64,000 nucleotides of DNA from DASUNP01 sp963728545 (lineage in GTDB: Bacteria > Acidobacteriota > Blastocatellia > UBA7656). Shown piece by piece: positions 8,157-16,377 of the stretch; within the stretch, counting starts at the first letter, position 1; each line of letters starts with the position of its first letter. The notes beneath the pieces were generated by a model. That model was given only the letters and a program-made list of their open reading frames with translations, was not told the DNA's origin and made no database searches. Location: contig CAVSKO010000002.1 of the NCBI GenBank assembly GCA_963728545.1, positions 1,116,001 to 1,180,000 on the forward strand, in the 5' to 3' direction. The position numbers were made by a program, and so were the translations under genes.

Positions 8157-8804
8157 ATGAACACAGATGAAAAAGATTGCGCGGGCGTAGAGCGCATCGC
8201 AGAAGCCAATCTTCCGACAGAGATGGGATTGTTCCGCATCATTGCGTTTAGAAGCAACCTGTCCGGCGAAGATTTTCCCGTTTTGGTCAAAGGCGAACTT
8301 GACGCAGAGACGCCGAGCCTCGTCCGTATACACTCGCAATGCCTGACGGGCGACGTTTTTCACTCGACCAAATGCGATTGCGGACGCCAGCTCGACTACG
8401 CCATGAAGCTTATTCAAGAAGAGGGGCACGGCGTAATCATATACCAGCAGCAGGAAGGGCGCGGCATCGGGATAACGAACAAGATACGGGCCTACGCGCT
8501 GCAAGACGCGGGGCAGGACACTGTGGAGGCAAATCTATCGCTCGGCTTTGAAGTGGATCTGCGCCAGTACGAGTGCTGCGCCGAGATCATCAAGCAGCTA
8601 GGTCTTCGCCGAATAAGGCTGATGTCGAATAACCCGGATAAGATTGCCGCTATTCTTGCTGCCGGAATCGAGATTGTCGAGCGCGTCCCGATTGATCTTG
8701 AGCCCAGTGAATCGTCGCGGGGGTACCTCAAGACAAAGAAAGAGAAGATGGGCCACTTGCTTGAAAACCGCGATGAAGAGGATGAGGAGCAGGCCCTCTA
8801 TTGA
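8157..8804 (+). CDS. ribA: GTP cyclohydrolase II
   Basis: The 215-residue enzyme opens GTP to 2,5-diamino-6-ribosylamino-pyrimidinone 5'-phosphate, formate and pyrophosphate, the first step of riboflavin synthesis. The zinc ligands are seen in RIHSQCLTGDVFHSTKCDC, the substrate loop in QQEGRGIGITNKIRAY, and a phosphate-binding segment in LMSNNPDKI. It is the stand-alone form, without the RibB domain found in RibBA fusions, and is of usual length apart from a short acidic tail. No other rib gene is nearby. Its 3' end overlaps the convergent gene at 8798 by 7 bases. Confidence 0.95.
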   Translation: MNTDEKDCAGVERIAEANLPTEMGLFRIIAFRSNLSGEDFPVLVKGELDAETPSLVRIHSQCLTGDVFHSTKCDCGRQLDYAMKLIQEEGHGVIIYQQQEGRGIGITNKIRAYALQDAGQDTVEANLSLGFEVDLRQYECCAEIIKQLGLRRIRLMSNNPDKIAAILAAGIEIVERVPIDLEPSESSRGYLKTKKEKMGHLLENRDEEDEEQALY

Positions 8805-9904
8805 TCGCCTCGTGTCGCGTCCGGTTGCGTTAACAGACCGACTTCCCTCTCGGTGAGGGCGACGCACCCGCCGCCGTTTCTTTCAAGAAGTAATAAGAAA
8901 TCCGCACTCTTTTTTATGACGGGCAAGCTTGCGTCTTGCTCGCTAAACTGATCCGGCGCAGCCGAGAGCTGACCGAGCAATCGCTCAGGAACGAAGACTT
9001 CGTCCCCCAATTGCAACACCCACCGGCCCTGGTCGCCGCGCGCCACGACCGTCCTGATTCTCCCCCTATCGATAAAGCCTGCGTCTACGCGCTTCAGCTC
9101 GTCTTTAAGTATCGCGGCCCACTTGGCGGCTTCCTTCTTTGTAATGCCGACGCGGCTGAGCGAATCCCGTATTTCGATTCCTTCAAGCGCCTTTGCGACT
9201 CTCAGCTCGAATAATGGTGCGACATCTTCAAACGCCGAAACTTCGCCCGTCCCGGCAAACGACTCAAGCGCATCCGCCAGCTTGAAAGCGGATTGCAAGT
9301 GAACGGTGATTCCTTTTAGAGAGATGGTCGGGGGTTGAGGCGGGCGAATCGCGTCGTTTGCCCGGCTCAACGATCCGAGCCTGCTCTTAAGCTCGGCCAT
9401 GTGGTCGGCCCCGAGCAGCGACCATCGCCCGTTTCGCTGGTCGCTCATTAGCAAGCGGCCCGCGCTCAGAGATACGGTCAACCAGTCGGGCAGATTGAGC
9501 GCGTCGTTGATCTCTTCGTCTACCGTGCCGGAGTTGCGATTATAGATCGTTATCAAATGAGCTATGGTTTCTGTTTCGAGCCACAGGTCGGATTGAGGGT
9601 AAGAGATCATCAGGCTCCGGCCCACGTTTGAGAGGACCAGTTCGTCGGAAGTCCTCTTAACGTCGTAGAATTCGACGCGAAAGTCCAGCGTTTCCAAGTA
9701 GTGCCTGGCCTCTTCGCGCGAAAGTATTGCTTCACGGTTCTGGTATCTGACAGAGAAAGCCTCTTCGGCCCTGATAATCAATCCGGTTCCGCCCTGACGG
9801 ATGACGCGCGCGCTTGCGGCTTGCCGGCTCAAAAAAGCGCGCGCGCATTCGGCTATATAGGGAGCGAATGCCAACCCGCAATTGACCGATAAAATATTAA
9901 TCAT
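8798..9904 (-). CDS. Conserved-looking protein of unknown function
   Basis: I do not recognise a family. The ATG at 9904 (MINILSVNCGLAF) is chosen because a GGGGAAG lies about 7-10 bases upstream; the frame is open to 9937. The 368-residue product has no clear signal peptide or membrane helix and looks soluble and mixed alpha/beta. The C-terminal third is rich in charged helices (LKDELKRVDAGFIDRGRIRTVV). Codon use resembles its neighbours and the frame is long, so it is a real gene. It converges on ribA and is divergent from the small gene at 10015. Confidence 0.6.
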   Translation of the reverse strand: MINILSVNCGLAFAPYIAECARAFLSRQAASARVIRQGGTGLIIRAEEAFSVRYQNREAILSREEARHYLETLDFRVEFYDVKRTSDELVLSNVGRSLMISYPQSDLWLETETIAHLITIYNRNSGTVDEEINDALNLPDWLTVSLSAGRLLMSDQRNGRWSLLGADHMAELKSRLGSLSRANDAIRPPQPPTISLKGITVHLQSAFKLADALESFAGTGEVSAFEDVAPLFELRVAKALEGIEIRDSLSRVGITKKEAAKWAAILKDELKRVDAGFIDRGRIRTVVARGDQGRWVLQLGDEVFVPERLLGQLSAAPDQFSEQDASLPVIKKSADFLLLLERNGGGCVALTEREVGLLTQPDATRGDQ

Positions 9905-10014
9905 CTTTTGACTTCCCCGGACAGTATCGTCCAACAAGATTCAGATTAACACACCGCTCGCGCGTCACTCTATCCGCATTGCGCAAGCAATTTGATTGCT
10001 GTAGAAATGAGATC

Positions 10015-10311
10015 ATGGCGGAAACGAAAGACCCTGTTCAGATAGCGCTCCGTGGATCGCTGTTGGGCAGCGAAGGGCGCGAAGTTAAAAAGGGCTTATG
10101 GGAGAATACCGTCTGCCTCGGCTCGGACGGCTTTGTCTATCACATCACGGCTTATCAAGGGCGCGGGCGTATTGAGACAAAGATCGAGGGCAAGCGCGCG
10201 GTGGGAGAATACCTTCGCTGGGTTGACGGGCTTTTCAGACCCGGAGAGCTTCCGGGCGAGTCGAATGCTATACACTATCGCGCGGCGCGAATGCTGAGGG
10301 AGTTGATCTGA
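10015..10311 (+). CDS. Small hypothetical protein
   Basis: The ATG at 10015 gives 98 residues; an upstream TTG at 9979 is less likely. The protein is soluble, without signal or motif that I recognise. It contains GFVYHITAYQGRGRIETKIEG, which looks like a short beta-meander, and a helical end (AARMLRELI). It is divergent from the gene at 8798-9904. A tandem repeat array starts 17 bases behind it. Confidence 0.5.
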   Translation: MAETKDPVQIALRGSLLGSEGREVKKGLWENTVCLGSDGFVYHITAYQGRGRIETKIEGKRAVGEYLRWVDGLFRPGELPGESNAIHYRAARMLRELI

Positions 10312-10328
10312 CGCGCCGCCGAAAGCCG

Positions 10329-10433
10329 CATAAACTGAAGGCCGCATAAACTGAAGGCCTCATAAACTGAAGGCCTCATAAACTGAAGGCCTCATAAACT
10401 GAAGGCCTCATAAACTGAAGGCCTCATAAACTG
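10329..10433. repeat. 16-bp tandem repeat array, six and a half copies
   Basis: The unit CATAAACTGAAGGCCT starts at 10329, 10345, 10361, 10377, 10393 and 10409, and a 9-base partial copy follows at 10425. All copies are identical except the first, which ends in G. The unit length is not a multiple of three and the array is intergenic. Each junction contains the palindrome AGGCCT. Confidence 0.95.
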
Positions 10434-10466
10434 GCAGTTAACCCATCCGAATGATATATTTAATCC

Positions 10467-10892
10467 ATGCTCTACAGAAAACCAAGAGTCGGACAAGAGA
10501 TCAGCACCTACTGCGGGAAGTGCAAAGACGAGCGCAGCCACACAGTCACTGCAATGGATGGAGAGGTCGTAAAGAAAGTTACTTGCTCGATGTGCGGCAG
10601 TCTCCACAACTACAAAGAGAAAGCGGCCACGACAAAGACTGAGCGCGCTCCCAGGACCAGGACGGCTACAGGCACTAAACGCTCGCGGGAAGCAACAGCA
10701 TTCAGCATAGACCCGAAGCGGCCCGTAAAATCTTATAACATGGATTCGAGTTTTTCAGCCGGCGATGTCATCGACCACCCAAAGTTCGGCCTCGGCTCAG
10801 TCGAATCTTCACCCGGACCCAATAAGATTGAAGTCAGATTTCAAGAAGGCAAAAAGATGCTCGTTCATAACCTCAAGAGCATCCGGCACTAG
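10467..10892 (+). CDS. Zinc-ribbon protein with CarD/Tudor-like C-terminal domain
   Basis: The 141-residue protein starts with a four-cysteine zinc ribbon (CGKC at about 16-19 and CSMC at 40-43), continues with a basic Thr/Arg-rich linker, and ends with a beta-barrel-like domain at about 95-140 (FSAGDVIDHPKFGLGSVES, IEVRFQEGKKMLVHN). That C-terminal pattern resembles the RNA polymerase-interacting fold of CarD and TRCF. A role near RNA polymerase or DNA is an inference. No good Shine-Dalgarno site precedes the ATG. The tandem repeat array ends 33 bases upstream. Confidence 0.65.
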   Translation: MLYRKPRVGQEISTYCGKCKDERSHTVTAMDGEVVKKVTCSMCGSLHNYKEKAATTKTERAPRTRTATGTKRSREATAFSIDPKRPVKSYNMDSSFSAGDVIDHPKFGLGSVESSPGPNKIEVRFQEGKKMLVHNLKSIRH

Positions 10893-10922
10893 GCTTAATA
10901 TCGATCTTCAAACGATAGAACA

Positions 10923-10950
10923 AAGGGCCATCGCCGAAGCGATGGCCCTT
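10923..10950. terminator. Strong hairpin between convergent genes
   Basis: A perfect 12-base-pair stem (AAGGGCCATCGC, 10923-10934, with GCGATGGCCCTT, 10939-10950) closes on a CGAA tetraloop. It lies between the zinc-ribbon gene and the convergent ferredoxin gene. The T-tract is poor on both sides. Confidence 0.65.
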
Positions 10951-11000
10951 CAAATAATTCTGCGGCCAGTGATGATAATTCGCAGACCTTGTGCGCGCGT

Positions 11001-11258
11001 CTATTTGTAATAGTCTGCGTTCATCTGAGTAAAGTGCTTCCACTGCTCTGGGAGATCATCTTCGGTGAAGATTGCCTGGACGGGGCAGGCCGGTTCACAA
11101 GCGCCACAGTCAATACACTCATCCGGGTGGATGTAGAGCAATTCCGCCGCTTCGAAGGCTTCCTCATCTTTGCGCGGGTGAATGCAATCTACCGGACAAA
11201 CATCTACGCAAGCCGTGTCCTTAGTCCCAATGCAGGGTTCTGCGATAACGTACGTCAT
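11001..11258 (-). CDS. fdxA: Seven-iron type ferredoxin
   Basis: The 85-residue protein has the C-x7-C-x3-C-P pattern at C9, C17 and C21 and a CxxCxxCxxxCP pattern at C48, C51, C54 and C58. This fits the [3Fe-4S]/[4Fe-4S] ferredoxins of the FdxA type; C25 is an extra cysteine near the first cluster. It is a small soluble electron carrier. It stands alone between a strong hairpin and the aspartase gene, about 150 bases downstream of the latter. Confidence 0.88.
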   Translation of the reverse strand: MTYVIAEPCIGTKDTACVDVCPVDCIHPRKDEEAFEAAELLYIHPDECIDCGACEPACPVQAIFTEDDLPEQWKHFTQMNADYYK

Positions 11259-11407
11259 TTAAGCCTAAGCCTCCTTTCAAAGTCGTCAGTGTAAAGTATG
11301 ATTGATACTTGATTTCACAAAGAACTTTCGCCTATTTGGCAAAAAGAGTCAATAGCAGTTTTAGCCCTTCAGCGCAAGGTTTTAAAGAATTATTCTCGCC
11401 AATATAA

Positions 11408-12850
11408 TCACCGTTGGTCGCCGCTTTCCGCCTCTTCTTTGTATTCGGTCATCGCGTACAGGTCCAACACTTCTGCGACTTCATCCGGGGTCATCAACTT
11501 CTCTTCGAGAATGATTTCGCGGATCGTCTTCCCTCTAGCAATCGCGCGCTTGGCGATGTCGGCGGCGCGGGCGTAGCCTATCTTCGGGTTGAGCGCGGTC
11601 ACAAGCGCGACGCTGTGTTCGACATACCAGCGACAACGCTCTTCATTAGCGGTTATGCCTTCTACGCATCGCCCCGCCAGGACCGTTATCGCGTTCGTCG
11701 TTATCGTCAGCGACATTAAAAGGTCGAATGCTATGACGGGCATCATCACGTTTAACTCAAGCTGGCCTGCCTGCGCCGCCAGGGCTATCGTTTGATCGTT
11801 TCCCATCACTTGAAAACAGACCATGTTGGTCATCTCCGCCATGACAGGGTTCACCTTGCCCGGCATGATCAAAGAACCCGGCTGGACCGCAGGCAAATTT
11901 ATCTCAGTAAGCCCCGTGTTAGGGCCTGAGCTGAGAAGGCGCAGATCGTTCGCAATTCTGGTCAGATCCGTCGCAAGAGTGCGGAGCGCGCCCGACAGAT
12001 TAACAAAAGGAGACATGCTCTGCATCGCTTCGAAATAATCCCCCGTTTGTCGAAATCCTTCGGTGTCGATGAGCGGGTTTTTGACGAGGGCGTTTAACTC
12101 TTCGACAACGCGCTTTCGATAACCGGGGACGGCGTTCAGTCCGGTGCCTGCGGCGGTTCCGCCAAGCCCTATCTCTTTCAACTCGGATGAGGCGCTCAAG
12201 ATTCTATCGGAATTTTTCTGTATAGCGGTCGCGTACGCGCCCACTTCCTGGCCGAGCCTGACCGGCACCGCGTCCTGCAAGTGTGTGCGCCCGGATTTGA
12301 CCATGCGGTCAAACTCGATGGACTTTGCGAGCAAGGCGCTCGCCAGATAGCCGAGCGCCGGGAGAAGCTTTGAGACCAGCTCAAGCGCCGCAATCCGCAT
12401 GGCGGTCGGGATCACGTCATTAGTTGATTGACCCATGTTCACGTGATCGTTCGGGTGAACGATTGAGTAATCACCCTTTTGGCCGCCCAGCAACTCGATG
12501 GCGCGATTCGCCAGCACTTCGTTCACGTTCATGTTGTGAGACGTCCCGGCCCCCGCTTGAAAAGGGTCCACGACGAATTGATCCGACAAACGACCGGCCA
12601 GCACTTCATCAGCGGCCTGAATGATTGCATCGGCAATACGCCCGTCAAGCGCGCCGAGCGCAGCGTTTGCGCGAGCGGCGGCTTTTTTGACCAGAACCGT
12701 AGCTGTGACGAATGCGGGGTAAGGCTTGAAGCCTGAGATGGGAAAGTTTTCGATTGCGCGAGCGGTCTGGATGCCATAATAGACATCCATCGGAAGTTCG
12801 CGCTCGCCGAGCGAATCGCGCTCAATCCTTGTTCGAGTCGAAGGTGACAT
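11408..12850 (-). CDS. aspA: Aspartate ammonia-lyase
   Basis: The 480-residue protein belongs to the fumarase/aspartase superfamily: TSHNMNVNEV, NDHVNMGQSTND, SGRTHLQDAVP and the mobile-loop signature GSLIMPGKVNPV are all present. The N-terminus (RIERDSLGERELPMDVYYGIQT) and the TEINLPAVQPGS stretch favour aspartase, which releases ammonia and fumarate from L-aspartate, over fumarase C. The usual GSS is GSL here, keeping the first Gly-Ser. It works as a homotetramer in the cytoplasm. Fumarase remains possible without phylogenetic analysis. Confidence 0.85.
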   Translation of the reverse strand: MSPSTRTRIERDSLGERELPMDVYYGIQTARAIENFPISGFKPYPAFVTATVLVKKAAARANAALGALDGRIADAIIQAADEVLAGRLSDQFVVDPFQAGAGTSHNMNVNEVLANRAIELLGGQKGDYSIVHPNDHVNMGQSTNDVIPTAMRIAALELVSKLLPALGYLASALLAKSIEFDRMVKSGRTHLQDAVPVRLGQEVGAYATAIQKNSDRILSASSELKEIGLGGTAAGTGLNAVPGYRKRVVEELNALVKNPLIDTEGFRQTGDYFEAMQSMSPFVNLSGALRTLATDLTRIANDLRLLSSGPNTGLTEINLPAVQPGSLIMPGKVNPVMAEMTNMVCFQVMGNDQTIALAAQAGQLELNVMMPVIAFDLLMSLTITTNAITVLAGRCVEGITANEERCRWYVEHSVALVTALNPKIGYARAADIAKRAIARGKTIREIILEEKLMTPDEVAEVLDLYAMTEYKEEAESGDQR

Positions 12851-13204
12851 GAGGGATTATTTCCACCTCTTCTTTCAGAATGGCGCGTCCAGCAAGCTCG
12901 GCAGATGGAACAGATAACGAAAAGTAGGTTGTCAAATTTCCCTTCGCATTATCTCATCTTTTGACGTTAGAGATTATATCGGCCCTCAACTCAGAATGAA
13001 AGTCCCTCACAAAGCGACCCTGCGCGTTCCAGGGCCATTCCACGGGCAATAATTCTGAAGCGCGAGTAAACGGCCGTTGCCCCACGATTAAGGGAAATGA
13101 TAAGATTTGGCCCTTATCTGGCTGATTCATAGAACTTTCACCCCTCAGAGTGGGATTGTAATTGAAGGTATGCTAGCAAGTGAAAAAGACTGGAGGAGTA
13201 TTGT
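12851..13204. other. Intergenic region without a recognisable gene
   Basis: This 354-base gap lies between the divergent aspartase gene and the delta-60 repeat gene and should hold both promoters. GATAAG at about 13099 and CTTATC at about 13114 can form a small stem. I see no convincing -35/-10 pair. GGAGGAG before 13205 is the ribosome-binding site of the next gene. Confidence 0.5.
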
Positions 13205-14764
13205 ATGAGAAGGCTTAGTGTGCTGGTTCTCGTCGCATTGTTTATAAGTGCGACTTCGCTCCATCGTGTGCAGGCTGCGGCGGGTGATCTCGACACTACG
13301 TTTGGCACGGGCGGTAAAGTGTTTACTCCATTCAACGAGATAAGTGCTTTTGCTAGCTCGGTCGTTATACAGCCAGACGGCAAAATAGTTGTGGCCGGTA
13401 TAGCGGAATTAGATTTCGGCGTTGCCAGGTATAACGCGGATGGCATTTTGGATACTACCTTTGGGACTAACGGTGTAGTTCTGACCAGCTTCGGCGGCCA
13501 GGATGGGGCTTCTGACCTGGCATTACAGGCAGACGGCAAGATCGTAGTCGTCGGACTTGCCGTAACCGACAAGTTGCAGTATGGGGTCGCGCGTTACAAC
13601 ACTAACGGCAGCCCGGACACGACCTTTGGTGTGGGCGGTAAGGTTACTACCAGTTTCGGTCTTGATGATCAAGCTTTTGCCGTAGTCATTCAACCGAATG
13701 GAAAGATTCTCGTAGCCGGTACTTCTCTTACCCCGACAAGCCGCGACTTCTCTTTGGCTCGCTACAATACGGATGGAAATCTTGACAACACATTCGGTAA
13801 CGGAGGGATGGTAACTACGGACTTCTTCGGTAACCTGGATGAGGCCTTAGATGTCGCCCTCCAGTCGGACGGAAAGATAGTGGCAGCGGGGTTAGCCCGA
13901 AGGCAGCAGATTACTCCTCCTTTCGTAAGGAACGATGACTTTGCAGTCGTTCGGTATAACAGCGACGGCAGTATCGATCCTACATTCGGAAAGGTGAGCA
14001 CCGACTTTTTCAACGGCAACGACACCGCCTTTGCTGTTGCGATTCAAACGGACGGCAAGATCGTGTTAGCGGGGGAGGCGGAGGAACCATCTCTGGATAA
14101 CTCTGCCTTAGTCCGGTATAACGGCAATGGCAGCCTGGATACGACATTTGGTGCCGGCGGTAAGGTCACGACAGACGTGGGCGGGGCAATTAACGACATT
14201 GTAATCCAGCCAAACGGAAAGATAATAGCAGCGGGAGGGAGCTTCGACTTTATAACGAATACGAACTTTGCGCTCGTCCGTTATAACTCTAACGGCAGCC
14301 TCGACCCCTCTTTCGGTTCGGGCGGTAAAACCTCGCTCGACTTTTTTGGCGATCAGGATCTAGCCACAGCCCTCGCCATCCAGGCGGACGGGAAGATTGT
14401 AACCGCCGGGTTCGCCACACTAAGGAACCCTTTCGCAGTTAACGCCTTTGCCCTGGCGCGTTTCGAAGGTGATGACCCTGGCTTCGACATTTGCCTGCAA
14501 TCTGGCAGCGACGTACTCAGAATCAACTCCGAATCGGGCGCGTACGAGTTTACTAACTGCAATGGCCTTACTATCGGCGGGACTGGAACATTGAGGGTCA
14601 GAGGCTGCACCCTTACGTTGCAGCACAACGCACCCGACAGAAGAGTGATGGCTATGGTGGACACTTGCAGAAGAAGAGGCACCGCGACAGTACAAACCTT
14701 TTCGCCCCGAAGAACAGCCAATATCGCGGACCTGGATACGACCGACTCTTGCGGGTGCAGGTGA
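13205..14764 (+). CDS. Exported delta-60 repeat (beta-propeller-like) protein
   Basis: The 519-residue product has a signal peptide (LSVLVLVALFISATSLHRVQA) and then seven or more repeats of about 55-60 residues. Each reads roughly LDTTFGxGGKV, a variable stretch, ALQxDGKIVxAG and a final FALARYNxxG, the delta-60 pattern (TIGR02608). A short C-terminal domain with several cysteines follows (about 430-519: FDICLQSG, FTNCNGL, VRGCTL, TDSCGC). Such proteins are exported or cell-surface; the binding partner is unknown. Sequence repetition is visible at DNA level, for example at GACGGCAAGAT. Confidence 0.85.
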   Translation: MRRLSVLVLVALFISATSLHRVQAAAGDLDTTFGTGGKVFTPFNEISAFASSVVIQPDGKIVVAGIAELDFGVARYNADGILDTTFGTNGVVLTSFGGQDGASDLALQADGKIVVVGLAVTDKLQYGVARYNTNGSPDTTFGVGGKVTTSFGLDDQAFAVVIQPNGKILVAGTSLTPTSRDFSLARYNTDGNLDNTFGNGGMVTTDFFGNLDEALDVALQSDGKIVAAGLARRQQITPPFVRNDDFAVVRYNSDGSIDPTFGKVSTDFFNGNDTAFAVAIQTDGKIVLAGEAEEPSLDNSALVRYNGNGSLDTTFGAGGKVTTDVGGAINDIVIQPNGKIIAAGGSFDFITNTNFALVRYNSNGSLDPSFGSGGKTSLDFFGDQDLATALAIQADGKIVTAGFATLRNPFAVNAFALARFEGDDPGFDICLQSGSDVLRINSESGAYEFTNCNGLTIGGTGTLRVRGCTLTLQHNAPDRRVMAMVDTCRRRGTATVQTFSPRRTANIADLDTTDSCGCR

Positions 14765-14787
14765 GTAACAAAAGTACCGGAACCACT

Positions 14788-15564
14788 ATGTTGATGCAGA
14801 AACAGGTCGCTGTCCTGACATCGTGCTGGCTGCTGGCTGCGCTGCCTGTAGCTGCCCAGAATCGCAAGACTGACAAAGAGCACGAAGGCTTGTTCGGTTC
14901 GGTAAAATCCGTACGGGTCGAGAAAGCGAAGGTCTTGAATAACTCCGGCGCTTCGGTTGAGCAAAAGCGCGTCTTTTCGCAAGAAACCGCTTATGACCTT
15001 CGCGGGAATATGACCGAGGAGCGGGATAGTAGCCCAGCCCCTTATCACCTGTACAGTTATGACTCTAAGGGTGACAGGCTTGAGAAGAATGCGAGAACAC
15101 CGATCACAACGGGGCCTCCGACGACTGCCGACTGGGGCTTTCTATCCAATGTTAGTACCACTCTCTATAGGTGGGTCTTCAAGCATGACACGCGCGGCAA
15201 CAGGATTGAGGCAAAGAAGTACAGGCGCATGTTCGGCCGCTCAGACGATCATAGATTCCTTTCCGACACACAAAAAGTAACCTACAGGTACGAGGATAAT
15301 GATCGCAGGGTCGAAACTGCTAGCTATGATTCCCGTGATCGTCTCTTACAAAAATGGGTCTATATTTACGACAGTTCGCCAACCCCTACACAAAGGGATG
15401 AATACAAATCTGATGGATCGCTGGCCGGCAAAGAGTTCTACACCTACGAGTACGATGACAGAGGGAACTGGATAAAGAGAGTCACATCGAAACTGTCCAC
15501 TAAGAACGGGAATTCGCAGGTCGAGCCTGTCGAAGTGACCTACCGCACGATCATTTACCACTGA
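14788..15564 (+). CDS. Exported protein with RHS/YD-like repeats
   Basis: The ATG at 14788 begins a signal peptide (VAVLTSCWLLAALPVAAQ); longer frames overlap the preceding gene and lack one. The 258-residue product has at least four short YD-like repeats (YDSKGDRLEKN, HDTRGNRIEAK, YDSRDRLLQKW, YDDRGNWIKRV), as in RHS and wall-associated proteins, but is far too short for an RHS toxin shell. The gene follows the delta-60 gene by 23 bases, so the two exported proteins are probably cotranscribed. Function unknown. Confidence 0.65.
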   Translation: MLMQKQVAVLTSCWLLAALPVAAQNRKTDKEHEGLFGSVKSVRVEKAKVLNNSGASVEQKRVFSQETAYDLRGNMTEERDSSPAPYHLYSYDSKGDRLEKNARTPITTGPPTTADWGFLSNVSTTLYRWVFKHDTRGNRIEAKKYRRMFGRSDDHRFLSDTQKVTYRYEDNDRRVETASYDSRDRLLQKWVYIYDSSPTPTQRDEYKSDGSLAGKEFYTYEYDDRGNWIKRVTSKLSTKNGNSQVEPVEVTYRTIIYH

Positions 15565-15623
15565 GGGTTACGATAGGAAGTTAGAATACCGCTGATGCGA
15601 AATCCTCCACCTGATGCGGCTAT

Positions 15624-16289
15624 TCACTTTTCGTCTGTCTCTGCTGTCGGGTCGAAGGTGATATGAGGGATCATCTCCACGTCTTCTTTCAGAGTGACGC
15701 GCCCGGTAAGCCTTTTCTTAATTTTCTCTTTCGGGACAAAGGCGAGGCGGCTTTCGATCAGGTTCTCGTTCGGCCTGTATCCAAGCCCAAATTCAGGAAG
15801 CTCAGGCCTGCTCATCAGCCGCTTTATGTCCCAGAGCGTCTCTTCGCGCGTGTAAGCGCATATCTCAGTCTCGCGGCTCATGATGATCGCCTCTTCGGGA
15901 CAGGCGTCGACGCAGAAACCGCAAAAGACGCATCGAAGCATATCGATCTCGAACCGCGTCGGGAATTTTTCGATCAGAGGATCGGGATGCTCGCCAGCTT
16001 CGATGTAGATGCAATCGGCAGGGCAAGCCGTCGCGCACATATAACAGGCGACGCAGCGCGGGCTGCCGTCTTCGCGCGCCGTCAATATGTGCGCGCCTCG
16101 GTAACGGTCTGAATAAGCGCGGCGCTCTTCGGGATAGTGGATCGTCGGATCAACTCGGCCCGTGACGTTCTCCATCATTCGAGTGAAGGTCAGCCCCATG
16201 CCTACGAGCGGCCCAAGCACCTCTTTTACTACAGACGATTCGCGCTGGGCGCGATCAGCCACGTTCACAGTTTTCGCTTGCTTTTTCAT
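15624..16289 (-). CDS. nuoI: NADH-quinone oxidoreductase subunit I
   Basis: The 221-residue subunit has two CxxCxxCxxxCP motifs (CVACYMCATACP and CVFCGFCVDACP), the ligands of clusters N6a and N6b that pass electrons towards quinone. A signature APxHxx-like N-terminus is replaced by a helical stretch. The start is taken at the ATG 16289; a TTG at 16304 is also in frame and neither has a good ribosome site. It is the last gene of the nuoBCD-E-F-G-I run, 73 bases behind nuoG. The extended C-terminus (LTGRVTLKEDVEMIPHIT) is longer than usual. Confidence 0.93.
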   Translation of the reverse strand: MKKQAKTVNVADRAQRESSVVKEVLGPLVGMGLTFTRMMENVTGRVDPTIHYPEERRAYSDRYRGAHILTAREDGSPRCVACYMCATACPADCIYIEAGEHPDPLIEKFPTRFEIDMLRCVFCGFCVDACPEEAIIMSRETEICAYTREETLWDIKRLMSRPELPEFGLGYRPNENLIESRLAFVPKEKIKKRLTGRVTLKEDVEMIPHITFDPTAETDEK

Positions 16290-16377
16290 AGCCTCAACAC
16301 TCAAAAATCTAAACTGACGGCTCGGCCCGCGTATCGCTAAAACCGGCTCTGGCGGCCTGTTTCACGCCTTCCGAACG

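Noticed and set aside
10329..10433. Tandem array considered as a CRISPR
   Set aside because: The 16-base units abut directly without variable spacers and no cas gene is near.
14353..15048. 231-residue minus-strand frame opposite the delta-60 and YD-repeat genes
   Set aside because: It is antisense to two well-supported exported proteins and crosses their junction; composition is that of a shadow frame.
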